DNA of 64,000 nucleotides from JAICMB01 sp035295125 (GCA_035295125.1 DATGJP010000077.1:62001-126000), one strand, 5' to 3'. Shown: positions 17,870-27,900, numbered from the stretch's first letter. Numbers and translations are program-made. Notes: generated from the letters alone by a model not told the origin.

Positions 17870-19513
17870 ATGAAGGAGCAACTGGAGACGACGAATAACA
17901 AACTGATGCTCCGCGCACGATCGGAGGAGTTTCCCCCGCTTCGCATTGAAGTGGTTGGTTCCGGCAGTCCCCGGCGACTTGTACAGCCGCGGGGCTCACT
18001 GGAATCCACCTCGTATTGGCGAATGTTGCGGCGGCACGTCCGCCTTTTGCTGGCCCTCGTAATTGCGGGCGGCTTAGCCGGATACGTCGTTGCGAAGCTC
18101 CAGACGCCGTTGTACCAGGCGCATATTCTGATTGCCGTGGATGGCACGGATATCGAGAGCAAGGCGCAAATGATCGCTGACGATACTTTCCTCGATCAAA
18201 CCATGCAACGGGTCAAGCAGGCGAAAGACCCGACCGTATCGCAGAACGTCATTGTTCGAAGCAACCCGTCTACCAGCCACATCCTCGAGGTTGATTACAA
18301 CGCTACCACCCCCCGTTTCGCTGCTGATTATCTCAATGCAGTGGCGGCGGATTTGATGGAGCGGGATCGGGTGGACCGGTTGAAGGCTTCGGAACAAGCC
18401 CTCGCACCCCTTTCGTCGGAGGTTCGGAATCTAAAAGACGCCTCGGACCGTGCGGCAGCGGAATTTGAGAAGTATGCCCGGATTCAACAGAAGGAAACGG
18501 CAGCCGCCCAGGCCCATTACACGATTCTCGACCGCGAGGTGGAAAGCGCGCATGCGGCTTATGCGGCGGCGCTTCAAAAGCTGCGGGACAGCCAGATTGC
18601 CGCCGCGACCACTCCGAGTCATATACGCGTAGTCCAGGACGCCAGGCCGCCGGCTCGGCCCTTCAGTCCGAGACCGCTTCGGAACATTGCCATCGGCCTC
18701 TTGAGCGGGCTGATTCTGGGACTCCTGGTGGCGCTCGTTCTGGAACGTACCAACCAAAAATTCCATGAACCGGGCGAAATCAGCGCATGCCTGAACCTCC
18801 AGGAATTGGGCGCCATTCCAACCTCGGATCTCGCAAAGCGATCGCATGGGTTTCTGGGGAACGATGCGACAGTCGAACCCGAAGTGCGAGCGACGGTCGT
18901 CTCCAAGGCTTTCGAGTCCGTCCTGGCATCGGTATGGGCCAGCGGGCAAGGGGGGCGCCGCCCGCGCGTGCTGGTGGTCACCAGCCCCGCATCCGGCGAG
19001 GGTAAGAGCATGGTGGCGATCAATCTGGCCGTTGCTTTTGCCAACACAAACCGTCGGATTCTGCTCATCGATGGGGATTTGCGCAGCCCGGAACTCCACA
19101 GGCATTTTGGGCTCGAGAATAATCACGGGCTGGGCGACATTCTCGACGATATGGCTCCTGTCGAGGACTACTCGTTTGAGGAACTGGTGGCGCCAACGGT
19201 CATCCCCAACCTGTATGTCCTGACCGCGGGAACAATTACGGACAGTGTTGCCAGTTTAAGGAATCCCGAACGGTTGGCGGATCTCCTCAGCCGTTTCCGG
19301 CTCGAATTTCACGAGGTGCTTATCGACACGCCGCCGGCGCTCACGTACTCCGATGCGCGAATTCTGGGGCGCGTATCTGACGGCGTGATCCTGGTTGTGC
19401 GTGCATCGAAAACCAATCGCGATCAGGTCGCATCCGCCCAGGTGCGTCTGGAGGAAGACGGCACGCAAATTCTGGGGGCGATTCTCAATCGATGCGACCG
19501 GACGCATTCGTGA
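17870..19513 (+). CDS. Fused Wzz / BY-kinase exopolysaccharide protein, no tyrosine tail
   Basis: A 547-residue protein. Membrane helices lie at about residues 58-77 and 265-288 and bracket a Wzz-type chain-length domain with coiled-coil segments. The cytoplasmic C-terminal ~200 residues are a bacterial tyrosine-kinase (BY-kinase) domain: Walker A SPASGEGKSMVAINLA, A' ILLIDGDLRSPELH, and LIDTPPALTYSDA. The usual C-terminal tyrosine cluster is absent (it ends NRCDRTHS), so autophosphorylation at a tail is unlikely. The gene stands alone about 12 kb before the main export genes, which have their own split Wzz and kinase. It may serve another polymer. Confidence 0.88.
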   Translation: MKEQLETTNNKLMLRARSEEFPPLRIEVVGSGSPRRLVQPRGSLESTSYWRMLRRHVRLLLALVIAGGLAGYVVAKLQTPLYQAHILIAVDGTDIESKAQMIADDTFLDQTMQRVKQAKDPTVSQNVIVRSNPSTSHILEVDYNATTPRFAADYLNAVAADLMERDRVDRLKASEQALAPLSSEVRNLKDASDRAAAEFEKYARIQQKETAAAQAHYTILDREVESAHAAYAAALQKLRDSQIAAATTPSHIRVVQDARPPARPFSPRPLRNIAIGLLSGLILGLLVALVLERTNQKFHEPGEISACLNLQELGAIPTSDLAKRSHGFLGNDATVEPEVRATVVSKAFESVLASVWASGQGGRRPRVLVVTSPASGEGKSMVAINLAVAFANTNRRILLIDGDLRSPELHRHFGLENNHGLGDILDDMAPVEDYSFEELVAPTVIPNLYVLTAGTITDSVASLRNPERLADLLSRFRLEFHEVLIDTPPALTYSDARILGRVSDGVILVVRASKTNRDQVASAQVRLEEDGTQILGAILNRCDRTHS

Positions 19514-19556
19514 AATAACAAGCCCTTCGAAGAGACGGGGTAATGCAGGCGGTTTG

Positions 19557-19604
19557 GGTGGCGCAGGCGGTTTCGCCTGCGCGTTCTTAGTCAGATCCAA
19601 AGGC
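19557..19604 (-). repeat. 48-bp palindromic intergenic repeat, copy B
   Basis: Inverted relative to copy A. Read on the minus strand it begins GCCTTTGGATCTGACT and has the same GCGCAGGCG / CGCCTGCGC stem with loop AAAC. A partial echo (TGCAGGCGGTTTGGGT) precedes it on the plus strand. Confidence 0.8.
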
Positions 19605-19712
19605 AGGCTGTAAATCGTCGCGGGACGCGAACAATCAGAAGCTATGTAATACCTTTCCAACGCGAGAGTCTCTGTTTGCGGCTATGTTGCTTTACGCGCA
19701 GACAGTCCGTCC

Positions 19713-19760
19713 GCCTTTGGACCTCACCGATAACGCACAGGCGAAACCGCCTGTGCCACC
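19713..19760 (+). repeat. 48-bp palindromic intergenic repeat, copy C
   Basis: Same orientation as copy A. The stem reads GCACAGGCG / CGCCTGTGC: relative to A and B, one G is replaced by A and its partner C by T, so pairing is kept. This compensatory change argues that the hairpin is what is conserved. Confidence 0.8.
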
Positions 19761-19851
19761 ACGGTTTTGTCCGACGTCGTCGACCGGAGGTCCATAACTA
19801 GGGCTAAACCCCGACTTCCGCGTTTGTGAGTGACAATCGTATCGTCACCTG

Positions 19852-20793
19852 ATGCGAATCGTCTTTCTCGGCACGCCACAGTTTGCGGTTCCCACACTGG
19901 AGCATCTTGTCGCGGCCGGACACTCCGTGCCGGCGGTGTTTACACAGCCGGATCGTCCCAAGGGTCGAGGCGGTGCGCTTGCTGCGCCTGAGGTAAAACA
20001 GGCCGCAGTGAGACTCGGACTGCCGGTGTTCCAGCCCGAACGCGTTCGCCGCCCCGAGGTCGTCGAACAACTTCGCGAAATTGCAGCCGACGCCATGGTT
20101 GTGGTCGGCTACGGGCAGATTATTCCGCAGTCGATTATCGACCTGCCGCGGTTCGGCATCATCAACGTGCACGCATCACTCCTGCCGAAATATCGCGGTG
20201 CCGCGCCGATCCAATGGGCCATCGCCAACGGGGAAACGCGAACCGGAGTTACGACCATGCGTATCGATGCGGGCCTGGATACCGGAGACATGCTGCTCAA
20301 GTGGGAGACAGCTATCGGCCCAGACGAGAATGCACTGGAGCTGGGTCCACGGCTGGCGGACGCCGGCGCAACATTGCTGATTGAAACGGTCCGGGAAATC
20401 GAAGCGGGCTCGGTCATCCCTGAGCCTCAGGACTCCGCGCTTGCCACACTGGCGCCCATCCTGAAAAAAGAGGACGGGCAGATCGACTGGGCCTGGCAGG
20501 CGCAGAAGATTTTCAACCGCTCACGAGGATTTCTGCCATGGCCCGGAGTGTACACGACGTTCCGCGGGCAGCTCTTTCATATCTGGAAATGCGTACCGGT
20601 TGAGCAACCGTCCGCGGCGGAACCCGGCCGATTGCGGCCCGACCGGCGCCGGCTATTTGTGTCGGGCGGAGAAAACACCGCCCTGGAACTTCTCGAAGTC
20701 CAGATCGAAGGCCGCAAGCGTGTTTCCGCCGAAGCTTTCCTAAATGGCCAGCGCATATCCGACAATGAAGTTTTCGGAGCCAATAAGAGTTGA
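19852..20793 (+). CDS. fmt: Methionyl-tRNA formyltransferase
   Basis: A 313-residue cytoplasmic enzyme of normal length. It formylates initiator Met-tRNA using 10-formyl-tetrahydrofolate. The N-terminal domain has MRIVFLGTPQFAVPTLEHL and the catalytic region INVHASLLPKYRGAAPIQWA, containing the conserved Asn, His and later Asp (GLDTGDML). The C-terminal OB-like domain includes FNRSRGFLPWPGVYT. It often sits with def, but no def is here; instead it runs into argJ with overlapping codons. Confidence 0.96.
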   Translation: MRIVFLGTPQFAVPTLEHLVAAGHSVPAVFTQPDRPKGRGGALAAPEVKQAAVRLGLPVFQPERVRRPEVVEQLREIAADAMVVVGYGQIIPQSIIDLPRFGIINVHASLLPKYRGAAPIQWAIANGETRTGVTTMRIDAGLDTGDMLLKWETAIGPDENALELGPRLADAGATLLIETVREIEAGSVIPEPQDSALATLAPILKKEDGQIDWAWQAQKIFNRSRGFLPWPGVYTTFRGQLFHIWKCVPVEQPSAAEPGRLRPDRRRLFVSGGENTALELLEVQIEGRKRVSAEAFLNGQRISDNEVFGANKS

Positions 20794-21947
20794 ACCTTCC
20801 TCTCGGATATCAATACTCAGCAGTATATGCGGGCATCCGCAAGGTGCCCAAATTGGATCTTGGCCTGATTGTATCGACGATGCCTGCCGCGGCTGCCGCG
20901 GTGTTCACCAGGAATCGTGTGCAGGCAGCGCCAGTGCTGGTTTCGAAACGGCATTTGGAGGCCTCCGGAGCCACCGCGCGCGCGATTCTAGTCAATGCGG
21001 GCAACGCTAACTGCGCCACGCGCACGGGGGAGGAAGTTGCAAACCGTTGCTGCCGGGAACTCGCCGCGCGCCTGCAAATCGCCGCCGACCAGGTCTTACC
21101 GGCGTCTACGGGTGTTATCGGCATGGAACTCGACTCGGGTCTGATTGTTCGTGCGCTGCCGGAGCTGGTCGAAGGTCTCAACGCTGGTAAGTTTGAAGAA
21201 GTCGCCCAAGCCATCATGACAACCGATACGGTCATGAAGACTGCATCGCAGACCGTCGACGGCGTCAGCCTTGCGGGGATGACAAAAGGCGCGGGCATGA
21301 TCCAGCCGAACATGGCCACGACGCTCGCCTTCGTGATGACCGACGCCGACTTCCCGGCAGCCGGGTTGCGCGAGATACTGATCGAGGCGGTTGACTCCAG
21401 CTATCACCGGATCAGCGTCGATGGCGACACCTCAACCAACGACACCGTGGTTCTGCTGGCAAATGGCGCTTCCGGAAAAAAGCCCGACCGCAACCGGTTT
21501 CAGAAAGCCGTTACGTCGGTTCTGGAAGACCTGGCGCAGCAGATCGTGCGTGACGGCGAGGGCGCGCGAAAGCTCATCACCATCGATGTCCGAGGCGCCC
21601 GGGACAACGCCGCCGCCGCACGCATCGCCCGTGCGATTGCCAACTCTCCCCTGGTGAAAACGGCGATTGCAGGCTCCGATCCCAATTGGGGCCGGCTCAT
21701 CTCCGCCGCGGGAAATGCGGGGGTGGAGTTCGATCCCACTCACGTGGACATCGACCTCCAGCGCACACCTGTCTGCCGCGGGGGTCTTGCGGCCGAATTT
21801 TCTGAGCCGGACCTCAAAACAAAGCTCGACGATAAGGATTGCCTCATAGAGTTCACTATTCGCGGCAAGGATACCGGTGAAGCCCGGTTCTGGACCTGCG
21901 ACTTCACGGAAAAGTACATTGAAATCAATGCCAGTTATCGCACGTAG
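20790..21947 (+). CDS. argJ: Bifunctional ornithine/glutamate N-acetyltransferase
   Basis: A 385-residue enzyme of arginine synthesis that recycles the acetyl group from N-acetylornithine to glutamate. The start is TTG at 20790, overlapping the fmt stop (TTGA), with CGGAG about 10 bases upstream. The self-cleavage motif KGAGMIQPNMATTLAF is intact, with the cut expected between Ala176 and Thr177; Thr177 is the nucleophile. SVDGDTSTND and GSDPNWGR are further family signatures. The 3' end overlaps the next gene by 20 bases. Whether it accepts acetyl-CoA cannot be told from sequence. Confidence 0.95.
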   Translation: MNLPLGYQYSAVYAGIRKVPKLDLGLIVSTMPAAAAAVFTRNRVQAAPVLVSKRHLEASGATARAILVNAGNANCATRTGEEVANRCCRELAARLQIAADQVLPASTGVIGMELDSGLIVRALPELVEGLNAGKFEEVAQAIMTTDTVMKTASQTVDGVSLAGMTKGAGMIQPNMATTLAFVMTDADFPAAGLREILIEAVDSSYHRISVDGDTSTNDTVVLLANGASGKKPDRNRFQKAVTSVLEDLAQQIVRDGEGARKLITIDVRGARDNAAAARIARAIANSPLVKTAIAGSDPNWGRLISAAGNAGVEFDPTHVDIDLQRTPVCRGGLAAEFSEPDLKTKLDDKDCLIEFTIRGKDTGEARFWTCDFTEKYIEINASYRT

Positions 21948-22371
21948 AGCCGTCCTCATCGCGCTGCTGGGCTGCGCCGCGTGCCACGCCGATGCGCTAG
22001 CGGACATCTCCGACCTGCTTGGCGACATGGCGGCGGCGCTGGCGGACAACAATCCGGCCGGGTTCATGAAGGGCTTCTCCCGGACGATGCCCGACTATGA
22101 CAAGCTCCGCGACAGTGTCACGGCCCTTGCTCAGCAGGCGGAACTCACTTCCTCGATCGAGCCCATCAAGAACGAAGGCGACGACACCAAACACTCGGTG
22201 GACTTCGACTGGCTGCTCCAGATCAAAAGCCGAGTAGGAGATTCAGGCCCGGCCATCCGGCGTGAGCAAGTCATCCACTGCGAGTTGGTGAAGGAAAAGA
22301 AGCATTGGCGGATCGTCTCACTGGCGCCCCTCGATTTTTTCGCACCCGCTAAACTTACCGAATCGAAATGA
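21928..22371 (+). CDS. Small putative lipoprotein of unknown function
   Basis: A 147-residue protein. The start at 21928 lies inside the end of argJ and gives a signal sequence (RRAVLIALLGCAACHA) with a plausible lipobox, LLGC, Cys16. The rest (LGDMAAALADNNPAGFMKGF, SVDFDWLLQIKSR, KKHWRIVSLAPLDFF) resembles the NTF2-like or nuclear-transport-factor fold of small extracytoplasmic proteins. That is a guess from pattern only. It overlaps the hexosaminidase gene by 4 bases (ATGA), so both are likely co-translated. Confidence 0.65.
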   Translation: MPVIARRAVLIALLGCAACHADALADISDLLGDMAAALADNNPAGFMKGFSRTMPDYDKLRDSVTALAQQAELTSSIEPIKNEGDDTKHSVDFDWLLQIKSRVGDSGPAIRREQVIHCELVKEKKHWRIVSLAPLDFFAPAKLTESK

Positions 22372-24356
22372 AATACTCGATGCTCCTACTGGCTGCCGCT
22401 TTCGAGTTGACCGCGCAGCCCATTAACGTTATGCCCATGCCGGCAAACGTGACCCGCGGCGAGGGCTCGCTCGTTATCGATCAGGCTTTCCAGATCGAGA
22501 CCGCCGGATACGCAGATGCCCGTCTCAAGGCTGCTGCGGATCGCTTTCGGGGCAGTCTTGCGAAAGTAACCGGTATGCCTCTCGCCAGCGGTGGCAACGC
22601 CGTTCTGACGGTCCGTTGTGATCATGCCGGCAAGCCGGTCCAATCGTTGGGGGAGGACGAGAGCTATAAGCTGACCGTGGACACCAGGGGAGCCCGCATT
22701 GATGCGCCGACGGCGCTCGGTGCGATGCACGGGCTGGAGACCTTCCTCCAACTCGTCGAGCCGGGGCCCCACGGGTACTTTGTTCCCGCAGTGACGATCG
22801 AGGACAAGCCGCGCTATGAGTGGCGCGGCCTACACATTGATGTCTCACGCCACTGGATGCCGGCGCCGATCATCCTGCGTCAGCTCGATGCGATGGCTGC
22901 CGTCAAACTGAACGTCTTTCACTGGCACCTCACCGACGACCAGGGCTTTCGGATTGAGAGCAAGCTCTTTCCGAAATTACAGGAAATGGGGTCGGACGGG
23001 AACTACTACACGCAGGAGCAGGTGAAGCAGGTCGTCGAATATGCCCGCGACCGCGGCATCCGTGTAATCCCCGAGTTCGATATGCCCGGACATGCCACCA
23101 GTTGGCTGGTTGGCTACCCCGAGCTCGCCAGCGCGCCGGGCCCCTATCGGATTGAGCGAACCTGGGGCGTGTTTGAGCCGACCATCGACCCTACCAGGGA
23201 ATCCACGTACGAGTTCCTGGATCGCTTCATCGGGGAGATGGCGGCGCTTTTCCCCGACGAGTACTTTCATATCGGCGGCGACGAGGTAAAGGCGACGTCG
23301 TGGAACACCTCAGAGCATATCGTGGCCTTCAAGAAAGCCCACGCGATGAAAGACAATCACGATCTCCAGTCTTACTTCAACAAGCGCGTACAGGAGATCG
23401 TGAAGAAGCACGGCAAGCGCATGGAGGGGTGGGACGAGATTCTCGCCTCCGATCTGCCGAAGGACATTGTGATCCAGTCGTGGCGGGGGCAGAAGTCGCT
23501 TGCAGAGGCAGCGCAACTCGGCTTTCAGGGCATTCTTTCGTCCGGCTACTACCTGGATCATATGGAGTCGGCCGCTAAGCATTACATGGTCGATCCTTCC
23601 GGCGACGAAGCCGCTTCACTCGGCGAGCAGGAGAAGTCGCGCATCCTCGGAGGTGAAGTCTGCATGTGGAACGAGTACGTGAGCCAGGAAATCATTGACG
23701 GACGAATCTGGCCACGGACCGCCGCCGTTGCCGAACGGCTATGGTCACCGGCCACCGTCACTGACATCACCGACATGTATCGGAGGCTCGATCTGATCGA
23801 CCGGCGGTTGCGCTGGGCCGGTATCGAGGAGCGGTCACAATACCAGACCATGCTGGAAAGGCTGGCCGGCACTGGACCGGTATGGCCCCTTCAGGTGCTC
23901 GCGGATATCGTGCGGCCGGTCTCGCTTGACGGGCGGAGCCATGTGCACAAGTACACCCAACAAACGCCACTCAACCGGCTGGTCGACACCGCCCTGCCGG
24001 AGAGTCGCGCGGCCCGCGAGTTAGCGGACGCCATCGGCCGGTCTTCGTGGCCGGCAGTACGGGAATATCTGGTCATGTGGAGGGACAATGATGCCCGCCT
24101 CAAGCCGCTGCTGCAGCGATCATCGCTTCTGGGGGAACTCGTGCCGGTTTCAGCCGCCGCAGCCAGGCTGGCCGGGATCGGTTTGGATGCCCTGGCGTAC
24201 GTCGAGAAACACGAGAAACCACCGGCGGGCTGGACGGAGCAGCAGCGTACATTTATAAGTGGCCTCACCAGCAACCGGCGGCCTCCCGCCGAGGTGGTCA
24301 TCATGATTGCTGATCCCGTGCAGAAACTGGTCGACCTGGCCTCGGCATCGCGCTGA
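22368..24356 (+). CDS. Beta-N-acetylhexosaminidase, GH20 family
   Basis: A 662-residue protein with a short N-terminal signal (MLLLAAAFELTAQ). Residues ~20-140 form the GH20 accessory domain. The catalytic barrel follows, with WRGLHIDVSRHW, NVFHWHLTDDQGFR, IPEFDMPGHA and the acid/base pair HIGGDE (Asp305, Glu306). WEEVW-type motifs are replaced by MEGWDEIL. The C-terminal ~130 residues are extra and helical. It removes terminal GlcNAc/GalNAc from glycans or chitooligosaccharides in the periplasm or outside. It is coupled to the preceding lipoprotein gene and ends just before a terminator-like hairpin. Confidence 0.93.
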   Translation: MKYSMLLLAAAFELTAQPINVMPMPANVTRGEGSLVIDQAFQIETAGYADARLKAAADRFRGSLAKVTGMPLASGGNAVLTVRCDHAGKPVQSLGEDESYKLTVDTRGARIDAPTALGAMHGLETFLQLVEPGPHGYFVPAVTIEDKPRYEWRGLHIDVSRHWMPAPIILRQLDAMAAVKLNVFHWHLTDDQGFRIESKLFPKLQEMGSDGNYYTQEQVKQVVEYARDRGIRVIPEFDMPGHATSWLVGYPELASAPGPYRIERTWGVFEPTIDPTRESTYEFLDRFIGEMAALFPDEYFHIGGDEVKATSWNTSEHIVAFKKAHAMKDNHDLQSYFNKRVQEIVKKHGKRMEGWDEILASDLPKDIVIQSWRGQKSLAEAAQLGFQGILSSGYYLDHMESAAKHYMVDPSGDEAASLGEQEKSRILGGEVCMWNEYVSQEIIDGRIWPRTAAVAERLWSPATVTDITDMYRRLDLIDRRLRWAGIEERSQYQTMLERLAGTGPVWPLQVLADIVRPVSLDGRSHVHKYTQQTPLNRLVDTALPESRAARELADAIGRSSWPAVREYLVMWRDNDARLKPLLQRSSLLGELVPVSAAAARLAGIGLDALAYVEKHEKPPAGWTEQQRTFISGLTSNRRPPAEVVIMIADPVQKLVDLASASR

Positions 24357-24429
24357 CTGGCGCGTCGTTGGCACATAGCACGCGCGATTGAATCTCCTAA
24401 AGCCAAGAATCATGCGCATACGCGCTAGA

Positions 24430-24451
24430 TCCCCAGTTTAGGGGGTTTTTT
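24430..24451 (+). terminator. Probable rho-independent terminator after the hexosaminidase gene
   Basis: CCCC at 24431-24434 pairs with GGGG at 24441-24444 around the loop AGTTTA, and six T follow (24446-24451). The stem is short (4 pairs plus a possible T-G), so strength is uncertain. Confidence 0.45.
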
Positions 24452-24452
24452 C

Positions 24453-24470
24453 GGGCGTTAGCTAACGCCC
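24453..24470. repeat. Perfect 18-base palindrome
   Basis: GGGCGTTAGCTAACGCCC is fully self-complementary. It directly follows the terminator-like T-run. With no loop and no T-run after it, it is more like a protein-binding site or REP element than a terminator. Confidence 0.6.
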
Positions 24471-24603
24471 ACGGCGGAGGCGTGCTGGGGGATTTCACCC
24501 AGTCTGTTTTCCACAGAAATCTCTGATTAGAAAACCTTGAGAATTTCGTGGATGCCGCCGTACTGTTTTGTTTAAAGGCAATTTGATACTACGAACCCAG
24601 TAG

Positions 24604-24851
24604 GCCGCTGGGCGTGTGCGTTGGTGTTGTACCTAGCGGCTGATTTAAGGGAAATTACTGCGCGCTTCGGGGTATCAAGTCTCGGCGTAGATTCGCCGAT
24701 GTTGCAACTTACGGGAAGCGCACGCAACTTGCGCTCCTGGCGGGCTTGAAAACGCCCGGAACAAACACGCAATACTTGCGTGCGTCCGAATCGTCCACGG
24801 ACGCACTCCACGATGTTTCGGACGCTTTGAGGACGAGTGTGTCGTCACTCG
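24604..24851 (+). promoter_or_regulatory. Hairpin-rich 5' leader of the beta-helix protein gene
   Basis: Inverted repeats occur in series: GCCGCT 24604 / AGCGGC 24635; TCGGCG 24682 / CGCCGA 24694; AGCGCA 24717 / TGCGCT 24730; CGGGC 24741 / GCCCG 24754; CACGCAA 24766 / TTGCGTG 24776; GTGCGTCCG 24780 / CGGACGCAC 24798; CGAGTG 24834 / CACTCG 24846. The fifth and sixth share bases 24780-24782 and so exclude each other. No known riboswitch consensus was recognised. Confidence 0.4.
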
Positions 24852-24953
24852 CGAAAGGTTTCGTGACCATAGGTACGAAAGAAAATTCAACTACCGCGCT
24901 TTACGCCCCCCAGTAGGTCGAAGTTCGTGGTTGCTTCAAGGAGTACTGATTTG

Positions 24954-27900
24954 ATGAGAGAATTGACTTCCGCGGCCGGGAAAGCATTATTAATCGCCGG
25001 TACGCTGATGGCTGCCACGGCGCAGTCAATTCCCCCGCGTATCTTTTATTCAGACGTGGACAGCGGTCCTAACTCTGGTGGTGAAAACAATAACGGGTTG
25101 TACGTCACGATCTACGGTCGTGGTTTCGGCAGCGCACAGTCGGGTTCTTACGTAACGGTGGGCGGCGGACAAGCAGCGGCGTACCCGGTTTGGAGCGATA
25201 CCAAGATTGCCTTCCAGCTTGGCGCGGCGGCACAGACAGGCAACATTGTTGTAAGCACATCTGCGGGATCCTCCAACGGCCTTCCATTCACAGTACGCGC
25301 GGGAAACATCTATTTCGTCGCTCAAAATGGGAGTAATTCGAACGCCGGCACCGTTTCGGCGCCATGGGCTACTCTGATGCACGCCCGAGATACGATGGCA
25401 GCGGGAGATACGGTATATGTTCGCAATGGAATCGCGCAGACCACGGATGACGGACAGGGCTACAGCTCGTGTCTCACGATCGGTGCGAATTCAGGACGCG
25501 CTGGTTTCCCCAAAGCACTGGTAGTCTATCCCGGCGAATCCGCGACGATTGGCAACGTCAACAACAGCAGCAATGGCGGATGCAACACGGGCGTTCGCGC
25601 GAAGGGACAAACCGAGAATTACTGGACCATCGCCGGATTCACGATCCGGGGCGGCAACGTGGCAGTAAATCCATGGGGAGAAATCGGCTGGCGAATCATC
25701 GCGAACGATATCAGTTGCCCGAACGGCAACGCCCAGGCGGGCTGCCTCGATGAGACGAACAACAGCTCCATCTACATTTACGGGAACAACATTCATCACG
25801 TCGCAACGAACCTCAGCCCGTCGGCAGTGACTGCGCTGTATCACGGCGTTTATCTTTCCGACGCTACCAGCGATGTGTGGTTCGGGTGGAACACAATTGC
25901 ATACGTGCAGGGCTGTCGCGGACTGCAGCAGAATTCGAACAACCCCAACGCCGACGCTTTCGGAATTCACATTCACGACAACATCATTCACGACACGCAG
26001 TGCGACGGAATCGTGATGACGACGGTGAACCCCGCGCAAGGCACGGTTGAGATTTACAACAACATCATCTATAACGCCGGAACGGGTCCGAATAACGCGG
26101 AGTCCTCCGGAGCCTGGAGTTGCATCAATGTTCAAGGCTGGGACACAACGGCGCAGTCGGGCTCGGGCGTAATCGACATCTATAACAACACTCTCTATTC
26201 GTGCGGCAATTTCGCCAGTCCGCCATATACCGGATCGAACGGAGGAATCATGTGGGTGTCGGGCGGCAATGGCAACAAGTACGCTCGCATCCGCAACAAC
26301 ATTATCGATCAGACCGGTAACGTTCCCTACCTAGTCGTGTACAACACGGGCGGCGGTTTATGCACCGACGCGCAAGCGTGCCCCGGCCTACAGGGTTCGA
26401 ACAATCTGTACTTCGGCGGCGGCGCGGCGCCGTTGAACGTGAATGTGGCGTCGGCGGAAACGAGCAACAATCCGATGTTCCTGCAGCCCGGCACTGATTT
26501 TCATCTGTCGGCGGGAAGCCCCGCCGCGACGGCCGGCATTCCGACAGCGTCGTCCACTGATTTCGACGGCGTTACCCTTCCCCAGGGCGCAGGTTACCCG
26601 ATCGGCGCCTATGCGCTGGTTTCTTCAAACAATGCATCTCCTTCAGCCGTGAATGTCGCGGTGACCCCGCCATCGATGTCGCTCATGGGGAACCAGTCGC
26701 AGAGCTTTACCGCGACTGTCAGCGGCTCGGCGAACAATGGCGTGAGCTGGTCGATGTCGCCCAATGTGGGCACGCTCTCGTCCTCAGGCGTCTACACGGC
26801 GCCGGGTACAGTCTCTTCAAGCATGACGGTGTTGGTGACCGCTACATCAGCGGCAGACTCGTCAAAGCTGGCGAGCGCGACGGTGACACTGGTGCCGATT
26901 GCGGTTTCGGTTTCTTCGTCTGTTTCGCTCGCGGCAGGACAATCGAACCAGTTCACCGCGACCGTGACAGGAACATCGCAGAACGGCGTGAGTTGGTCCA
27001 TGAGCCCGCAGGTGGGCACGTTGAGCTCAACTGGCTTGTATACGGCTCCGGCAACGGTTTCCGGCGCACAATCCGTGACGATCACCGCAACATCCGTCGC
27101 CGATCCGACGAAGTCTGCCAGTTCGACTGTCGCGTTGACAGCTTCACTGGTGGTATCGGTCAATCCCAGCGCGGTTACGCTGGGCGCCAATGGAACAAAG
27201 CAATTCACTGCGACCGTGACTGGCGCAAGCAACACGAATGTGGTTTGGTCGGTTAGCCCCTCTGTCGGAAGCATCTCGACGTCCGGGCTCTACACTGCTC
27301 CGGCTTCGGTCACGTCGCTGCAGAGCGTGACCGTACAGGCGACCTCGGTCGCGGATTCGACCCGCTTTGCGACCGCCGTCGTGACGCTGGCGCCGATCGT
27401 TGCGATTGGCATCAATCCTCCCAACTCGCGGATTGCGGCGGGCCAGACCCAGCAATTCACGGCCGCCGTGACGGGTACGACGAATACGGCGGTGCAATGG
27501 TTGATGAGCCCCAACGTCGGAACACTTTCGGGAGGCGGGTTGTATACCGCGCCCTCATCGGTGTCGAGCGCGCAGATGGTGACGATCACGGCCGTTTCGG
27601 CCGCGGACGCCACGAAGTCGGTCACGGCGACGGTTACGATAAATCCGGCGTCGATCAGCATTAGCCCGCAATCCATCACAATGCAGCCCGGCCAGACCAT
27701 GATGTTCGCGCCGGCGGTAAGCGGAGGCACGGGCGACGCGCCAGCAGTCACGTGGTCGTTGAGTCCATCGGTTGGCTCTATCTCATCGACGGGCGTGTAT
27801 CAGGCTCCTGCTTCGATAACACAAACCCAGACCGTGACGGTGATCGCGACGATGGGGACGAACGTCGCCACCGCGATGGTGCTTCTCAATCCCCCCGGCT

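Larger units (their letters stand above)
19514..19851. other. 338-base gap holding two inverted copies of the 48-bp repeat
   Basis: No gene was found. Two copies of the 48-bp repeat lie here in opposite orientation, about 110 bases apart. The remainder shows no clear terminator or promoter. The start of fmt at 19852 has no strong Shine-Dalgarno sequence. Confidence 0.7.
24357..24953. other. 597-base intergenic leader region, no gene
   Basis: I see no convincing gene here. It holds a terminator-like hairpin near the start, a perfect 18-base palindrome at 24453, and then a dense row of inverted repeats between 24604 and 24851, leading to a good ribosome site (AAGGAG, 24938-24943) for the beta-helix protein. 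Confidence 0.7.

Noticed and set aside
24453..24470. Palindrome read as a terminator
   Set aside because: It has no loop and no T-run after it on either strand; the terminator-like signal is the preceding hairpin at 24431-24451.
24572..24890. Minus-strand frames of 71-79 codons in the leader before the beta-helix gene
   Set aside because: No start signal, cysteine- and arginine-rich composition, and the region is dominated by inverted repeats.
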